Positions 16,822 through 26,852 are shown, counted from the stretch's first letter. The stretch: DNA of 64,000 bases from Paracoccus sp. MKU1 (GCF_001447385.1 NZ_LLWQ01000064.1:161234-225233), one strand, 5' to 3'. Made by a program: numbers and translations. Notes: generated from the sequence alone by a model not told the origin.

Positions 16822-18075
16822 TCAGGCGCGGGCCAGCGCCGCGCTTGCGCCGGGCAGGGTGCGCGCGAGGCCGTCGGCCACCGCCTCGGCGCTGCGGCGG
16901 TGGTGGAATTCGGCGGCGACGCGGGCGCGGGACGCCTGGGCCAGCCGCCGCGCCTCGGCCGGATCGGCGTGCAGCCGGGCGATTTCGTCCGCCATGATCT
17001 CGGGGCGTTCGGGCGGCACCAGGATCGCGTCGCGGCCCGAGGTGATCAGCTCGTGATTGCCGCCGACATCGGTGACGACGACCGGCATCTCCATCGCCAT
17101 CGCCTCCATGATCGCGACCGAGATGCCCTCGTTCAGACTGGCCAGCGCAAAGACATGCGCGCACTCCAGCCCCTCGCGCACGCGATCCTCGTTGACCGCG
17201 CCCAGCAGCGTGACCGCGTCGCCGAGGCCCTTCTCGGCGATCAGCGTGTCGAGCTGGCGGTGATAGCCCGAGCCGCCCTGCTCGTCCTCGCCGGCGATCT
17301 CCAGCCGGGCGTCGATGCCGCGGGCGCGCAGCAGGGCGACCGCCTCGATCAGGTGGTCGTGGCCCTTGACCGCGTTCAGCCGCCCGCAGCTGAACAGGCG
17401 CAGGGCCTCGCCGGGGGCGGGGGGCTGCCAAGGGGTCCGGCGCTGGATCTGGTCGAGGTCCACGCCCATCGGCGCCACGTTGATGACGGCGGGGCGGTCG
17501 GTGCCGATCTCGCGCTCGGCCACCCGCGTCAGCAATTGCGAGATGATGGTGGCGAAGCGCGCATGGCGCCATTTCTGCCGCTGGTTCGGCCCGTAGCCCT
17601 CCAGCGTCGGGCCGTGCAGGGTCAGGCTGTAGCCCGGCCCGCCCAGCCGCTCGGCGAACATGGCGATATTGGCGCTGTCGGCGCAGCTGTGGACATGGAC
17701 ATGGGTCCAGCCCTGCTGGCGGGCGATGCGTTTCAGCCGCGCGCCCATGGCCAGCAGCGCCAGCATCCGCGCCCGCCCCTTGACGCCCTGCGCCTCGGCG
17801 CTCAGCGCCGCGCCCAGGCCGCGCGCCCAGCCGGTCGGCCCCGAGCGCAGGAATTCCGCGACGATGCCGAAACCCTCGCCGCCCAGCGGCATCAGGTAGC
17901 GGGTCCGGGCCTGCGCCTCGGCCGCCCAAGCGTGCGAGGCGACGGCGCGCGGCGGTGGGCGGGTCGAGATCAGCTCGGCCTCGATCCCCAGTTCGGCCAG
18001 CGCCTGCCGCTCGCGCCACAGGAAGATATGGGTCTGGCCTGGAAACTCGGGAATGAAAAAACCGATCTTCAACAC
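16822..18075 (-). CDS. GT4-family glycosyltransferase
   Basis: 417 residues. N-terminal KIGFFIPEFPGQTHIFLWRE is typical of GT4 enzymes; the C-terminal Rossmann half has FSCGRLNAVKGHDHLIEA (GRL..KG), a LASLNEGISVAIMEAMAM block (the E-x7-E region) and VVTDVGGNHELI. It probably builds a cell-surface or exopolysaccharide glycan from a nucleotide-activated sugar; donor and acceptor are unknown. I chose GTG at 18075 because AAGGGG lies at good distance and the family begins there; the open frame continues 20 residues further without similarity. Flanked by M24 peptidase and cobT genes, all on the minus strand. Confidence 0.87.
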   Translation of the reverse strand: MLKIGFFIPEFPGQTHIFLWRERQALAELGIEAELISTRPPPRAVASHAWAAEAQARTRYLMPLGGEGFGIVAEFLRSGPTGWARGLGAALSAEAQGVKGRARMLALLAMGARLKRIARQQGWTHVHVHSCADSANIAMFAERLGGPGYSLTLHGPTLEGYGPNQRQKWRHARFATIISQLLTRVAEREIGTDRPAVINVAPMGVDLDQIQRRTPWQPPAPGEALRLFSCGRLNAVKGHDHLIEAVALLRARGIDARLEIAGEDEQGGSGYHRQLDTLIAEKGLGDAVTLLGAVNEDRVREGLECAHVFALASLNEGISVAIMEAMAMEMPVVVTDVGGNHELITSGRDAILVPPERPEIMADEIARLHADPAEARRLAQASRARVAAEFHHRRSAEAVADGLARTLPGASAALARA

Positions 18076-18175
18076 GTCGAAGCCCCTTGGCCAGCGAGGC
18101 GGAAAGCGGCCCCGATCCGGCGAAATTGGTCGCATGGCAGGCGGGGCAGATCAAGCAGCCGGAATGGACAGGCTT

Positions 18176-20038
18176 TCATCCCGCCCGGCGCTGGCTCATG
18201 GCGCGGGCGCGCTTCCTGGGATCGGCCTCGAACAGCGCGGCGAGCTGTTCGGTGATGGCGCCGGCCAGCTGCTCGGCATCGGTGATCGTCACCGCGCGCT
18301 GGTAATAGCGGGTCACGTCATGGCCGATGCCGATGGCCAGCAGCTCGACCTGCTTCTTGCGCTCGATCATCGCGATCACGTCGCGCAGGTGCTTTTCCAG
18401 GAAATTCGCCGGATTGACCGACAGCGTCGAATCGTCCACCGGCGCCCCGTCCGAGATCACCATCAGGATGCGCCGCGCCTCGGGCCGCCGGGCCAGCCGC
18501 CGATGCGCCCATTCCAGCGCCTCGCCGTCGATGTTTTCCTTGAGCAACCCCTCTTTCATCATCAGGCCCAGGTTCGGCCGCACCCGCCGCCAGGGCGCAT
18601 CGGCGCCCTTGTAGATGATATGGCGCAGGTCGTTGAGCCGTCCCGGCTGCGCCGGCCGGCCGGCGGCCAGCCATTTCTCGCGGCTTTGTCCGCCTTTCCA
18701 GGCGCGGGTGGTGAAGCCCAGGATCTCGACCTTGACCTGGCTGCGTTCCAGCGTGCGGGCCAGAACGTCGGCGCAGATCGCGGCGATGCTGATCGGCCGG
18801 CCGCGCATCGAGCCGGAATTGTCCAGAAGCAGCGTCACAACCGTGTCGCGGAACTCGGTATCCTTCTCGACCTTGAAGGACAGCGGCGTGGTCGGGTTCG
18901 CCACCACGCGGGCGAGGCGCCCGGCGTCCAGCACGCCTTCCTCCTTGTCGAATTCCCAGCTGCGGTTCTGCTGCGCCTGCAAGCGGCGCTGGAGCTTGTT
19001 CGCCAGCCGCGAGACGGCACCGCGCAGGGGTTCCAGCTGCTTGTCGAGATAGGCGCGCAACCGCTCCAGCTCGGCCGGGTCGGCGAGGTCCTCGGCGCGG
19101 ATCTCCTCGTCGAATTCCTGGGCATAGACCTTGTAATCCGGGCTTGCCTCGCTGACCTGCGGCGGCAGGTCGGGGGGCGTCTCGGCCTCGGACATCTCGG
19201 CCTCGTCCACCAGTTCCTCGTCGGACTGGTCGTCCATGCTGACCTGGGCCTGGCGTTCGTCCTGGGTCTGGTCCTGGGTGCGCTCGGGGCTGGCCTCGGC
19301 GTCCTCGTCCTGGTTCTGGTCGCGGGACTGGTTGTCGCCGGCCTCCTCGTCCTGCTCGGCGTTCTCGTCGGCCTCGTCCTCTTGCGGCTCGTCCGGGTCC
19401 TCGCCCAGCTGGTCGCCATAGCCGAGGTCGGCGATCACCTTGCGGGCCAGCCGCGCGAAGGCGGCCTGGTCGGCCAGCACCTCGCCCACCTGCTCCAGAT
19501 CGGCGCCGGCCTGTTCCTCGACGAAGGGCCGCCACAGGTCCGCGACATGCTGCGCGGCCGAGGGCAGGGCGCGGCCGGTGGCCGCCTGCCGCACGATATA
19601 GCCCGCAGCGACGGCCAGCGGCGCATCCGCCGGGGCCTTGATCTGGCCATAGCCCTTGCGCTCGGCCTCCTGCCCCAGCTTGGCGTCGATGTTCGACAGC
19701 GCCCCGGGCATGTCGCGCGCGCCCAACGCCTCGCAGCGCGCCGTCTCCATCGCCTCGTAGAGGTCGCGCGCCATCGGCCCGGCGGGGGCGTATTTCGCAT
19801 GGGTTCCGGCGTCGTGGTGGCGCAGCTTCATCGCCAGCGCATCGGCGGTGCCGCGCGCCAGCAGCACCTCGTCGCGGGTCATGCGGCGGCTGACCTGCGG
19901 CAGGCGCATGGTGTCGCCCGCCACGCCGGAAGGGTCGGCGGTGAAGGTCACGTTCAGCTCGTGATCCTCGGCCAGGGCGCGGGTCGCCTCGGTCAGGGCC
20001 TTCTTGAACGGATCGGCGGGGTTGTCGGATTTCTTCAT
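18176..20038 (-). CDS. cobT: Aerobic cobaltochelatase subunit CobT
   Basis: With CobN and CobS inserts cobalt into hydrogenobyrinic acid a,c-diamide in the aerobic B12 pathway. 620 residues. The middle (about residues 205-290) is a very acidic low-complexity region rich in Glu, Asp and Gln, usual for CobT. The C-terminal third is a von Willebrand A domain with MIDAS DNSGSM at about residue 405 and [11 protein letters not shown]. The start ATG is 4 codons inside an open GTG frame and has GAAGGTGA upstream. It is 8 bases downstream of a sulfotransferase-like gene that separates it from cobS. Confidence 0.96.
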   Translation of the reverse strand: MKKSDNPADPFKKALTEATRALAEDHELNVTFTADPSGVAGDTMRLPQVSRRMTRDEVLLARGTADALAMKLRHHDAGTHAKYAPAGPMARDLYEAMETARCEALGARDMPGALSNIDAKLGQEAERKGYGQIKAPADAPLAVAAGYIVRQAATGRALPSAAQHVADLWRPFVEEQAGADLEQVGEVLADQAAFARLARKVIADLGYGDQLGEDPDEPQEDEADENAEQDEEAGDNQSRDQNQDEDAEASPERTQDQTQDERQAQVSMDDQSDEELVDEAEMSEAETPPDLPPQVSEASPDYKVYAQEFDEEIRAEDLADPAELERLRAYLDKQLEPLRGAVSRLANKLQRRLQAQQNRSWEFDKEEGVLDAGRLARVVANPTTPLSFKVEKDTEFRDTVVTLLLDNSGSMRGRPISIAAICADVLARTLERSQVKVEILGFTTRAWKGGQSREKWLAAGRPAQPGRLNDLRHIIYKGADAPWRRVRPNLGLMMKEGLLKENIDGEALEWAHRRLARRPEARRILMVISDGAPVDDSTLSVNPANFLEKHLRDVIAMIERKKQVELLAIGIGHDVTRYYQRAVTITDAEQLAGAITEQLAALFEADPRKRARAMSQRRAG

Positions 20039-20046
20039 GGGCGGGG

Positions 20047-21093
20047 TCACCTTCTCAACCGGGTGTAGCGGGACAATGCGCTACCGACCGCACGGTCCGG
20101 CAACGGCAGGGACAACCAGGGCCCGACCGCCCTGCTCGCGGCAGAGGCGGCGGGGGTGGCGGCCAGGTCGAACGGATCCGTAACGCCTACCGTCGCATCC
20201 TGCATATCACGGGCCAGGGCATCGGCAAAGCCGCGCGCTTCGAGCCCCAGCCTGCGGTCCATGCCGATGGCATCCATGTGGTAGCGGCTTTGGAAACCGG
20301 CGGCGTTGCGCGGCGAAAGCGCCAGCCTGAGCCCGTCACCCGCACCCGCGGCATGCTTGCGATAGAGGCGGTCGAACTCATAGCCGACCGCAAGGCGCAG
20401 CGCCGGGCTGCGGTGCTGGAGGCGGCGGTGAATCCGCTGCACCTCGCCCAGGCCGGTCGGATCGAGGCTTCTGTTCTCGGCCGGGATGCCAGGCGTGGCA
20501 ACGGCGCTGCCGGTGCAGATGGACAGGAAATCCGTCACGATATCGCCTCCGACCAGATGCTGGCGCAGCAGGGGGCGCAGGATATAGGCATCGCCGAACT
20601 GCTGCCGCCATGCGTCGATGGTTCCGCTTTGCAGAAAGCGGCCGCGCCCGGTGCTTTGCTGGACGAAATCCTGGAAGCGCCGCAGATCGGCGCCGATCTT
20701 GACCACCTCGGCATAGACCGATCTCATCCGCGACAGATGCGGGCGGACGTAGTGGACCAGATGCACGCGCTCGGCAAAGGGCTGAAGCACCATGTCGGCG
20801 AACGCCTTCAACACGTCCGGCCGCAGCACCGAGAAATGCTCGTCCGACAGGACGCAGACCGAGGCGCGGGGGGCAAGCGTCAATTGTGCACGGCATATCC
20901 GTGCCATGAGCCCGCCTCCCGGCCTGACCCGCAGCGCCTTTGCCAGCCGGCTGTGGTTTTCGGCCCAGCCGGGATAGACCATATCCAGATCCATCCCGCT
21001 GAAGCCGTCCGAACGCAGGAAACGCTGCAACGATGTCGAGCCAGCCTTCATGTCCCCGATATGGACATAAATGCTCTTGAACTTCGCTGCCAT
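20047..21093 (-). CDS. Sulfotransferase-like protein inserted between cobS and cobT
   Basis: 348 residues. The N-terminus [19 protein letters not shown] resembles the PAPS 5'-phosphosulfate-binding loop of sulfotransferases (HIGxxKxGTTSLQ), and [18 protein letters not shown] about 100 residues later resembles the 3'-phosphate site with its Arg...Ser pair. It would use PAPS to sulfate a carbohydrate or lipid head group; the acceptor is unknown. It lies 25 bases downstream of cobS and 8 bases upstream of cobT on the same strand, so it is probably cotranscribed although nothing connects it to B12. The ribosome site is weak (GAGCAG). Confidence 0.65.
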   Translation of the reverse strand: MAAKFKSIYVHIGDMKAGSTSLQRFLRSDGFSGMDLDMVYPGWAENHSRLAKALRVRPGGGLMARICRAQLTLAPRASVCVLSDEHFSVLRPDVLKAFADMVLQPFAERVHLVHYVRPHLSRMRSVYAEVVKIGADLRRFQDFVQQSTGRGRFLQSGTIDAWRQQFGDAYILRPLLRQHLVGGDIVTDFLSICTGSAVATPGIPAENRSLDPTGLGEVQRIHRRLQHRSPALRLAVGYEFDRLYRKHAAGAGDGLRLALSPRNAAGFQSRYHMDAIGMDRRLGLEARGFADALARDMQDATVGVTDPFDLAATPAASAASRAVGPWLSLPLPDRAVGSALSRYTRLRR

Positions 21094-21118
21094 TACGCTG
21101 CTCGGGCCAGGGGCCCCA

Positions 21119-22093
21119 TCACCCCGCCTTGACCGCCGCGCTTTCCGGCAGTTCCTCGTCGAACAGGCGCTGGTAGAACTCGGCCACGGTCTGGCGCTCC
21201 AGCTCGTCGCATTTGTTCAGGAAGGTCAGCCGGAAGGCATAGCCCACGTTGTCGCCGAAGATGCGGGCGTTCTGCGCCCATGCGATCACCGTGCGCGGCG
21301 ACATGACCGTGGACAGGTCGCCCTGCATGAAGGCGGTCCGCGTCAGGTCGGCCAGCGTCACCATCTGGCTGATGATCTTGCGGCCCTTCTCGGTGTTGTA
21401 GGTCGGGTTCTTGGCCAGAACGATGGCGGCCTCGGCGTCGTGGCTCAGGTAGTTCAGCGTCGCCACCAGAGACCAGCGGTCCATCTGGCCTTGGTTGATC
21501 TGCTGGGTGCCGTGATAGAGGCCGGTCGTGTCGCCCAGGCCCACGGTGTTCGCCGTCGCGAACAGGCGGAAATAGGGATTGGGCGTGATGACCTCGTTCT
21601 GGTCCAGCAGCGTCAGCTTGCCGTCGGCCTCCAGCACGCGCTGGATCACGAACATCACGTCGGCGCGGCCGGCGTCGTATTCGTCGAAGACGATGGCGGT
21701 CGGGTTGCGCAGCGCCCAGGGCAGGATGCCCTCGTGGAACACCGTGACCTGCTTGCCCTCGACCAGCTTGATCGCGTCCTTGCCGATCAGGTCGATGCGG
21801 CTGACGTGGCTGTCCAGGTTCACCCGCACGCAGGGCCAGTTCAGCCGCGCCGCTACCTGCTCGATATGCGTCGATTTGCCGGTGCCGTGATAGCCCTGGA
21901 TCATCACCCGTCGGTTGTAGGCAAAGCCGGCCAGGATCGCCAGGGTGGTGTCGGGGTCGAACTTGTAGGTCGAGTCGATGTCGGGCACCCGGTCGGATCG
22001 CTCGGCAAAGCCCTTGACCTTCATGTCGCTGTCAAGGCCGAAGACCTCGCGCAGGTCGATCTCCTCGGTCGGTTTCGCGTTCTGATCCAGCAT
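21119..22093 (-). CDS. cobS: Aerobic cobaltochelatase subunit CobS
   Basis: AAA+ ATPase subunit of the CobNST cobalt chelatase. 324 residues, normal length. Walker [10 protein letters not shown] (about residue 70), Walker [10 protein letters not shown], sensor-type [14 protein letters not shown] and the N-terminal [13 protein letters not shown] block are typical. The ATG at 22093 follows AAAGGG; the open frame upstream has no similarity. CobN is not in this window. Divergent from a DUF808 gene. I looked for a cobalamin riboswitch upstream and saw none. Confidence 0.97.
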   Translation of the reverse strand: MLDQNAKPTEEIDLREVFGLDSDMKVKGFAERSDRVPDIDSTYKFDPDTTLAILAGFAYNRRVMIQGYHGTGKSTHIEQVAARLNWPCVRVNLDSHVSRIDLIGKDAIKLVEGKQVTVFHEGILPWALRNPTAIVFDEYDAGRADVMFVIQRVLEADGKLTLLDQNEVITPNPYFRLFATANTVGLGDTTGLYHGTQQINQGQMDRWSLVATLNYLSHDAEAAIVLAKNPTYNTEKGRKIISQMVTLADLTRTAFMQGDLSTVMSPRTVIAWAQNARIFGDNVGYAFRLTFLNKCDELERQTVAEFYQRLFDEELPESAAVKAG

Positions 22094-22250
22094 GGGGCGG
22101 CCCTTTCGATTGTCCCATGCTTGATGAATGATTCCCCGCGCGGGTGCAAGCCGGGCGGGGCGCGGGAACCATCGCCCCGGCTGCGAATTGCGCCTGCGGA
22201 CGAGGGCGCCTAGAGTGCCGCGCGGAGACCTTGGGACGGGACGGATTGGC

Positions 22251-23219
22251 ATGAGCGGATTGCTGGCGCTCTTGGACGATGTGGCGGGGATCGCCAAGAT
22301 CGCGGCGGCGTCGATCGACGACGTGGCGGGGCAGGCGGTCAAGGCCGGCAGCAAGGCCGCCGGCGCGGTGATCGACGACGCGGCGGTGACGCCGAAATAC
22401 GTGCACGGCTTTTCCGCCGCGCGCGAGGTGCCGATCGTGATGAAGATCGCCCGCGGCTCGCTTTACAACAAGCTGGTGATCCTGCTGCCCATCGCGCTGC
22501 TCCTGTCGGCCTTTGCGCCTTGGGCGATCACGCCGCTGCTGATGGTGGGCGGCTCCTACCTGTGTTTCGAGGGTGCCGAGAAGCTCGTGCATGCGCTCAG
22601 CCACCACAAGGTCAACGAACCGCATCTGACGGTGACCGAGGAAGGCGCCGCCGGGCTGGAAGAGGAACGGGTGCGCGGCGCGATCAAGACCGACTTCATC
22701 CTCTCGGCCGAGATTATGACCATCGCGCTGGCCACGATTCCGAACGGCGATGCGATCTGGATGAAGGCGCTGATCCTGGCCGTGGTGGCGCTGGGCATCA
22801 CCGTCGCGGTCTACGGCTTCGTGGCGCTGATCGTAAAGGCGGACGATGTCGGCTTGCATCTGCACGAGCGCGGCGGGCCGCTGGCGGGGCTTGGGCGCGG
22901 CATCGTGCATGTCATGCCGGGTTTCATGAAGGCGCTGACCGTGGTCGGCACTGCTGCGATGATCTGGGTCGGCGGCCAGATCGTCATTCACGGGCTGCAC
23001 GAACTGGGCCAGCACCAGCCCTATGAATGGATCCATGGCATGGCCGAGGCGGCGGCCCATGCCCTGCCAGCCGCGCCGGGATTTGCGGCCTGGGCCACGA
23101 CGGCCTTTTTCGACGGCATCTTCGGGGTGGTCTGGGGCATGATCCTGATCCCGGTGGCGCATCACGCCGTCACCCCGGCCATCGAGGCGGTCAAGGGTGC
23201 CCTTGGCGAGAAAGCCTGA
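22251..23219 (+). CDS. DUF808 family inner-membrane protein
   Basis: 322 residues. [19 protein letters not shown] at the N-terminus, [14 protein letters not shown], and the later CFEGAEK and [13 protein letters not shown] segments are the signature of DUF808 (YedI-like) proteins. About six hydrophobic segments indicate an integral membrane protein. Function is unknown. The start follows GGGACGGG and lies divergent from cobS across 157 bases. A dehydrogenase gene follows 66 bases later. Confidence 0.9.
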   Translation: MSGLLALLDDVAGIAKIAAASIDDVAGQAVKAGSKAAGAVIDDAAVTPKYVHGFSAAREVPIVMKIARGSLYNKLVILLPIALLLSAFAPWAITPLLMVGGSYLCFEGAEKLVHALSHHKVNEPHLTVTEEGAAGLEEERVRGAIKTDFILSAEIMTIALATIPNGDAIWMKALILAVVALGITVAVYGFVALIVKADDVGLHLHERGGPLAGLGRGIVHVMPGFMKALTVVGTAAMIWVGGQIVIHGLHELGQHQPYEWIHGMAEAAAHALPAAPGFAAWATTAFFDGIFGVVWGMILIPVAHHAVTPAIEAVKGALGEKA

Positions 23220-23285
23220 TCCCCGGCTTGCCCTTGGACCGGCGGCAGGGCTATTTCCCTGCCATACCAATTCAGGAGGACTGCC

Positions 23286-24665
23286 ATGCCCATTCCCGCC
23301 CCGGTGCTTGAGGCGCTTTCCGCGCTTCTGGGTGCGCGTCTGTCCACCAGCGGCGCCGACCGCGAACTGCACGCCCAGTCCGAGACCTTCCACCGCGTCC
23401 CGCCGCCCGACGCGGTGGCCTGGCCGGTCTCGACCGAGGAGGTGTCGCGCATCGCCGCCATCTGCCATGCGCATCGCGTGCCGATGATCGGCTGGGGCAC
23501 CGGTACTTCGCTGGAGGGGCAGGCCTTGGCGCCGCAGGGCGGGCTGGTCATCGACCTGTCGAAGATGGACCGGGTGCTGGAGATCCGGGCCGAGGACATG
23601 CAGGTCAGCGTCCAGCCCGGCTGCACGCGCGAGGCGCTGAATACCGAATTGCGCGCGACCGGCCTGTTCTTCCCGGTCGATCCCGGTGCCAATGCCTCGC
23701 TGGGCGGCATGGCGGCGACCCGCGCCTCGGGGACCACGGCGGTGCGCTACGGCACCATGCGCGACAACGTGCTGGCGCTCGAGGTGGTGCTGGCCGACGG
23801 GCGCGTCATCCGCACCGGCACGCGGGCGGCGAAATCCAGTGCCGGCTATGACCTGACCGCGCTGTTCGTCGGCTCCGAGGGCACGCTGGGCATCATCACC
23901 GAGCTGACCCTGCGGCTGCACGGCCAGCCCGAGGAGGTCGCCTCGGCGGTCTGCGGCTTCGCGACGCTGGAGCAGGCGGTGGAATGCGTCACCGCGACGA
24001 TCCAGTCGGGCATCCCCATGGCGCGGATCGAGTTCATCGACGCCGATGTGGTGCGCGCCTTCAACCGCGCCTCGGGCACGCAGATGCATGAAGGGCCGCA
24101 TCTGATGGTCGAGTTCCACGGCGCGCCCGCCTCGGTCAAGGGCGATGCCGAAAGCTTCGGCGCGCTGGCGGGCGAGTTCGGCGGCACCGGCTTCGACTGG
24201 GCGACGACGCCCGAGGCGCGGGCGGCCTTGTGGAAGATGCGGCACAACGCCTATCGCTCCTGCCTGGCGCTGCGGCCGGGCGCGACGGCGGTGGTGACGG
24301 ATGTCTGCGTGCCGATGTCGCATCTGCCCGCCGCGGTGGCCGCGGCGGCCGAGGACATCCGCGCCGAGGGCCTGCTGGGCCCCATCGTCGGCCATGTCGG
24401 CGACGGGAACTTCCACGCCCAGATCCTGGTGATGCCCGGCGACGAGGCCGAGCTTGCCGCCGCCAAGCGCGTCGCGCTGCGCATGGCCGAGCGTGCGATC
24501 GCGGTGGGCGGCACCATCACCGGCGAGCATGGCGTGGGCATCGGCAAGAAGCCCCTGATGCCCGCCCAGCACGGCGCGGCCATCGGCGTGATGGCGGCGA
24601 TCAAGCAGGCGCTGGACCCCGAGGGCGTGCTGAACCCCGGCAAGCTGGTGCCGGAGATGGGCTGA
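23286..24665 (+). CDS. FAD-binding oxidoreductase, D-lactate/glycolate dehydrogenase type
   Basis: 459 residues of the vanillyl-alcohol-oxidase/PCMH superfamily. FAD-binding WGTGTSLEGQA, PGANASLGGMAATRASG and VGSEGTLGIITELTLR, then the C-terminal FAD-oxidase domain with GHVGDGNFHAQIL and GGTITGEHGVGIGKKP. This layout fits cytochrome-linked D-lactate dehydrogenase (Dld/LDHD) and related D-2-hydroxyacid or glycolate (GlcD-like) dehydrogenases. Electrons would go to the respiratory chain. It is a solitary gene without glcE/glcF, which favours D-lactate. Strong AGGAGG before the ATG. Confidence 0.85.
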   Translation: MPIPAPVLEALSALLGARLSTSGADRELHAQSETFHRVPPPDAVAWPVSTEEVSRIAAICHAHRVPMIGWGTGTSLEGQALAPQGGLVIDLSKMDRVLEIRAEDMQVSVQPGCTREALNTELRATGLFFPVDPGANASLGGMAATRASGTTAVRYGTMRDNVLALEVVLADGRVIRTGTRAAKSSAGYDLTALFVGSEGTLGIITELTLRLHGQPEEVASAVCGFATLEQAVECVTATIQSGIPMARIEFIDADVVRAFNRASGTQMHEGPHLMVEFHGAPASVKGDAESFGALAGEFGGTGFDWATTPEARAALWKMRHNAYRSCLALRPGATAVVTDVCVPMSHLPAAVAAAAEDIRAEGLLGPIVGHVGDGNFHAQILVMPGDEAELAAAKRVALRMAERAIAVGGTITGEHGVGIGKKPLMPAQHGAAIGVMAAIKQALDPEGVLNPGKLVPEMG

Positions 24666-24747
24666 GGGGCAGGGCGCGCCGGCAGATTCCGGCCGGGCGC
24701 GCCGCCCGTCCGCATCGGCAGCGCATTCCGGCAGGGAGGAGCGGACA

Positions 24748-25206
24748 ATGCCAATGCCATGGACCTATCGCCATGCATCCAAGGAATGGCGCGCGATTCT
24801 CGACGATCTCAAGGACCGCATGGACCTGGTCTCGGACAACAGCGCCTATACCGCCCTGGACGGCGTGTTCCAGGTCTTCCGTCGCCGACTCACGGCGCAG
24901 CAGGGGCTGGATTTCGCGTCCGTCCTGCCGGCGATTCCCAGGGCGATCTTCGTGGCCGGCTGGAAACCCGACGACAAGCCGGTGCCCTTTGCCGACCGCC
25001 GGATCATGCCCCGAGAGGCGCAACAGGTCCGGCCGCATCACAACCTGACCCCGGACAACGCCATCGAAGCCGTGGCCTGGACCATCCGCCGCTACACGAA
25101 CAAGGCGGATCTCCAGCGCGTCCTGGAATGCCTGCCGCCGGGCGCGGTCCAGTTCTGGCATGTCGATGGGGCCGACCCCAGAGAGATCGCGCCGCGGATC
25201 TTCTGA
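24748..25206 (+). CDS. DUF2267 family protein
   Basis: 152 residues. The repeat-like organisation (AYTALDGVFQVFRRRLTAQQ, then SVLPAIPRAIFVAGWKPDD and the C-terminal IRRYTNKADLQRVLECLPPG) matches DUF2267, small soluble proteins with two similar helical halves. Function unknown. A strong GGGAGGAGC ribosome site precedes the ATG. It is separated by 82 bases from the dehydrogenase and by 171 bases from the lysozyme-like gene, so it is probably monocistronic. Confidence 0.75.
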   Translation: MPMPWTYRHASKEWRAILDDLKDRMDLVSDNSAYTALDGVFQVFRRRLTAQQGLDFASVLPAIPRAIFVAGWKPDDKPVPFADRRIMPREAQQVRPHHNLTPDNAIEAVAWTIRRYTNKADLQRVLECLPPGAVQFWHVDGADPREIAPRIF

Positions 25207-25264
25207 AACGGGCCGCGCAACCTGCGGTGGAGATGCGCGCGGACGCGGGCGTCCCTGACAAACT

Positions 25265-25277
25265 CGTGACTGTCACG
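25265..25277. promoter_or_regulatory. CGTGAC-T-GTCACG dyad with an extra half-site
   Basis: A 13-base near-perfect palindrome (6-base arms, one central base), followed at 25282-25287 by a further CGTGAC in direct orientation. It lies about 100 bases upstream of the GH25 lipoprotein gene. Three CGTGAC half-sites in 23 bases suggest a dimeric regulator, whose identity I cannot name. Confidence 0.3.
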
Positions 25278-25377
25278 CCATCGTGACAGAGCCCCGCGCC
25301 TTTGCGATAAGGACACGAAGCGCCGAGCACAGGCGCAGAGGCAGAGCGCGCGGCATGCGCGGCGGCAGAGGGCAGAG

Positions 25378-26160
25378 ATGACATTCCTGGGCAAGATTTT
25401 GACGGTGCTGGCGCTGGTCGCGCTGGCCTCCTGCGGGGGTCCCTCCAGCGGGCCGGCGGTGATGGCGGGGCAGGGCAGCGGCCCGAAATTCGGCGACAGC
25501 GCGCCGCATCCCTGGATCGGCGGGCATCCATACGACCATCCGGTCCACGGCATCGACATCTCGCGCTGGCAGGGCGACATCGACTGGCACCGGGTGCGCA
25601 GCTCGGGCATCAGCTTTGCCTTCATCAAGGCGACCGAGGGCGGCGACCATGCCGACCCGAATTTCCGCCGCTACTGGCGCGAGGCGGCGCAGGCGCGCAT
25701 CCCGCGTGGCGCCTATCACTATTTCTACTTCTGCCGCTCGGGGGCGGAACAGGCGTCCTGGTTCATCGCCAACGTGCCCCGGGAACGCGGCGCGCTGCCG
25801 CCGGTGCTGGACCTGGAATGGACCGCTTCCAAGACCTGTCCGCATCGCCCGCCCAGCCATGAAATCCTGCGCGAGGCCAAGATCTTCAAGGACATCCTGC
25901 ACCGCCATTACGGCCAGCGCCCGATCATCTACACCACGGTCGATTTCTATCGCGACAACAACCTCGGCTCCTGGCCCGAGGAGTTCTGGCTGCGCTCGGT
26001 TGCCGGCCATCCGCGCATCGTCTATCCTGGTCAGCGTTACAGCTTCTGGCAATATACCGGAACCGGCATCGTGCCGGGGATCAACGGCAACGTGGACCTG
26101 AACGTCTTTGCGGGCTCGCCCGCACAGTGGCGGATATGGCTGAATCAAAGGCTGCAATAG
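25378..26160 (+). CDS. GH25 lysozyme-like lipoprotein
   Basis: 260 residues. A lipoprotein signal ends in lipobox LASC (Cys19), so the protein is probably membrane-anchored in the periplasm. The catalytic domain starts at GIDISRWQGDIDW and has FIKATEGG, the acidic DLEW pair and SFWQYTGTG, all typical of GH25 N-acetylmuramidases that cut peptidoglycan glycan strands. The active-site aspartate and glutamate positions look intact. The next gene (CPBP) starts 25 bases before this one ends, so they are cotranscribed. Confidence 0.9.
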   Translation: MTFLGKILTVLALVALASCGGPSSGPAVMAGQGSGPKFGDSAPHPWIGGHPYDHPVHGIDISRWQGDIDWHRVRSSGISFAFIKATEGGDHADPNFRRYWREAAQARIPRGAYHYFYFCRSGAEQASWFIANVPRERGALPPVLDLEWTASKTCPHRPPSHEILREAKIFKDILHRHYGQRPIIYTTVDFYRDNNLGSWPEEFWLRSVAGHPRIVYPGQRYSFWQYTGTGIVPGINGNVDLNVFAGSPAQWRIWLNQRLQ

Positions 26161-26792
26161 AGCGCGGCCTGCTCTGGGTCGAGTTTACGGCGCTCTATCT
26201 CGGGGCGCCGTTGGCCATTGCGGTGTTCCTGCCGGGCCATCTGCTGTTCGAGGCCCTGGCGGTGTTCAGCCTCGCCGGCCTGGGCCTTCTGTGGTGCACC
26301 GGCGGCTTTCGCTGGCACAGCCTGGTGCGCGGCTGGAGCCGGCTGCCCTGGCGCGAGATCGCCGGCATCGCACTGGCCACGCTGTTTGCGGGGCTGGCGA
26401 TCCTGTGGTTCAGCAGCCCGAACTCGATCTTCCAGATCGTGCGCAACCGGCCCGACTTCCTGCTGGTGATCTGGACCTTCTACCCGATCCTCTCGGCCCT
26501 GCCGCAAGAGCTGATCTTTCGCCCGCTGTTCTTTCACCGCTATGCCGTGCTGCTGCCGGCCGGGCAGGGGGCGATCGCGCTGAACGCGGCGGTGTTTTCC
26601 TTTGCGCATCTGATGTACTGGTCCTGGGTGGTCGCGGCCCTGACCTTCATCGGCGGCTGGTTCTTTGCCCGCGCCTATCTGGAGCGCGGCTTCCCCTCGG
26701 CCTGGGTCTTGCATGCGGTGGCGGGCAACGTGCTCTTCGCGGTCGGCATGGGCGCCTATTTCTATACCGGCAACGTGGTGCGGCCGTTCTGA
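26136..26792 (+). CDS. CPBP family intramembrane protein (ABI/CAAX-protease-like)
   Basis: 218 residues, about 6-7 membrane segments. The CPBP motifs are recognisable: QELIFRPLFFHR (normally EExxxR; the first Glu is Gln here), FSFAHLMYW (FxxxH) and HAVAGN near the C-terminus. CPBP members include glutamic-type intramembrane peptidases and bacteriocin self-immunity proteins. With one catalytic Glu replaced, peptidase activity is uncertain. The ATG at 26136 was preferred over a GTG three codons upstream. The 25-base overlap with the GH25 gene suggests joint expression. Confidence 0.8.
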   Translation: MAESKAAIERGLLWVEFTALYLGAPLAIAVFLPGHLLFEALAVFSLAGLGLLWCTGGFRWHSLVRGWSRLPWREIAGIALATLFAGLAILWFSSPNSIFQIVRNRPDFLLVIWTFYPILSALPQELIFRPLFFHRYAVLLPAGQGAIALNAAVFSFAHLMYWSWVVAALTFIGGWFFARAYLERGFPSAWVLHAVAGNVLFAVGMGAYFYTGNVVRPF

Positions 26793-26796
26793 TTGC

Positions 26797-26825
26797 TTGA
26801 CTTCCCCCGCGCGGCGCGGTTCATG
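26797..26825 (+). promoter_or_regulatory. Candidate aspS promoter
   Basis: TTGACT (26797-26802) and TTCATG (26820-26825) with a 17-base spacer, about 28 bases before the aspS ATG. The -35 matches the consensus at five of six positions; the -10 is weak. Confidence 0.4.
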
Positions 26826-26852
26826 CGTGGCCGATACGCAAGGGGAAAAACG

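Noticed and set aside
15070..18255. About 1060-codon plus-strand frame opposite the M24 peptidase and the glycosyltransferase
   Set aside because: Same compositional artefact; the minus strand has two well-supported genes with complete catalytic motifs and ribosome sites.
22094..22250. Cobalamin riboswitch upstream of cobS (and likewise upstream of cobC at 10539-10774)
   Set aside because: I looked for the conserved B12-box-like core (GCCACTG) and the paired stems and found none in either gap.
22032..24572. About 850-codon minus-strand frame opposite DUF808 and the D-lactate-type dehydrogenase
   Set aside because: Low-complexity His/Arg/Gly-rich translation and no start context; the plus-strand genes explain the region.
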